Of a stretch of 56,504 bases of DNA, positions 55,850 through 56,504 are shown piece by piece (the first letter of the stretch is position 1; every line of letters begins with the position of its first letter). Under the pieces are notes generated by a model that was given only the letters and a program-made list of their open reading frames with translations, ran no database searches and was not told the origin of the DNA. The position numbers were made by a program, and so were the translations under genes. This DNA is from Acanthaster planci. Its lineage: Eukaryota > Echinodermata > Asteroidea > Valvatida > Acanthasteridae. The stretch covers positions 1-56,504 of the forward strand of contig NW_019091522.1 of assembly GCF_001949145.1 (NCBI RefSeq), in the 5' to 3' direction.

Positions 55850-56086
55850 ACCTACCGTACTAAAACCACCAGAGGACTCTATGAAATTGAGGAATGCTAT
55901 AACAACTTCATGAAAGTATGGTTAGCAGTTTGCGAACCACTTTACAAACCACCCAAAATGAGCGTCACCGATCCTTACATGTTCTTATGTATGAATCATT
56001 CTGAAATGGTCTCTCACTTCAGAATGCTATTTCATTTGGAGAATGAGCAACTTTGGATTCAAAGTACGATGCAAATTTTGGCGTAA
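55850..56086 (+). CDS. ANPEP-like: Third, strongly diverged copy of exon 17 with stop (cassette 3)
   Basis: In the frame set by the exon at 55297, starting after the AAG of CAGCAAG gives TYRTKTTRGLYEIEECYNNF and on for 78 codons to TAA. TTRGLYEIEEC lines up with the [12 protein letters not shown] of exon 17, keeping the cysteine. The tail beyond is unlike the other copies. Using the stronger upstream CAG (exon from 55846) shifts the frame and stops after five codons. A GTATGG at 55916 could be a phase-0 donor to an exon outside the window. Candidate poly(A) signal ATTAAA at 56100-56105. Confidence 0.5.
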   Translation, partial: TYRTKTTRGLYEIEECYNNFMKVWLAVCEPLYKPPKMSVTDPYMFLCMNHSEMVSHFRMLFHLENEQLWIQSTMQILA

Positions 56087-56504
56087 AATATATAATAACA
56101 TTAAACAATTTCTATAAAGCGCACATATACACCTAAAATTGCTTGTAGCGCTACAAAGAACTCGGGTAAATCTTCTAGTTGTTCCAAGATCTTACCAGTA
56201 CTGAGGTGACAGATCTTTCAGAATCGCTGCTCCCCGAGTGTACGGTCCAACACATACATCTCAGTCAATTTAAAACGTTCTTGTATAATCTTGCTTGAAG
56301 AGTTAGCCTGTAAATTTTCCTTTGTTGTTAAGCTATAATCCAACATTACATAAAAAACTGGGCAAAACGTAGACACAGAAAAGCAGCCAAAACGCACCAA
56401 ATTCATTCCTTATTGAAAAGTGAAGAGAAAATTTAAACCGTTGTTGAAAATTTTGCTTTATAATTCATTGATCGTGAAAACACGAGAGATAAATGAGACG
56501 TTGT
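56087..56504. other. End of window, no gene recognised
   Basis: Contains ATTAAA (56100-56105), a possible poly(A) signal for cassette 3. Nothing else is assignable. Further cassettes beyond the window edge are possible. Confidence 0.4.

Overview
The window is eukaryotic. It has one spliced protein-coding gene on the + strand, long introns, short consensus-like splice sites, and many non-autonomous transposons. The protein family, the echinoderm-like abundance of TAGGCCTA and TACATGTA words, and a decayed Penelope-like retroelement with a GIY-YIG domain suggest a marine invertebrate deuterostome. An echinoderm is my best guess, but this is inference and not proven. There are two assembly gaps (114 and 701 N).

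Positions 1-18.8 kb hold no recognisable protein gene. The stretch is a graveyard of small DNA transposons and foldback elements. It includes two diverged copies of one MITE (156-394 and 17834-18084), a hAT-type MITE with an 8-bp target duplication (18630-18792), a 543-bp element with a perfect 6-bp target duplication (4052-4594), a larger relative of it with arrays of an ATGCGACG-type repeat (12537-13855), and a 243-bp near-perfect hairpin (8205-8447).

Positions 19.3-49.4 kb hold a complete 17-coding-exon gene for a type II membrane M1 zinc metallopeptidase of the aminopeptidase N type. I assembled the exons by hand. All junction phases agree, and the joined frame is 3003 nt (1000 residues plus stop). 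It carries GAMEN at 384-388, the zinc site HELAH(420-424)-X18-E443, and Tyr506. A non-coding 5' exon appears to end at 19173. The first coding intron is 16.2 kb and holds a gap, a minisatellite, a CGACG array, a dead Penelope-like element and palindromic elements. The next intron (2.9 kb) holds a 2.3-kb long-inverted-repeat element.

Positions 49.4-56.1 kb hold the most interesting feature. The last two coding exons (16 and 17, encoding the C-terminal helices) are present again as a second pair (52143-52224 and 52906-53094). A more diverged third pair lies further on (55297-55375 and 55850-56086). Each pair keeps the phase-2 entry, the phase-0 internal junction, an open frame and its own stop, and has candidate poly(A) signals. 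No other exon of the gene is repeated between them. This fits one gene with three alternative 3'-terminal cassettes giving about 1000, 1012 and 1027 residue proteins. Transcript data are needed to separate this from relics of partial gene duplication.
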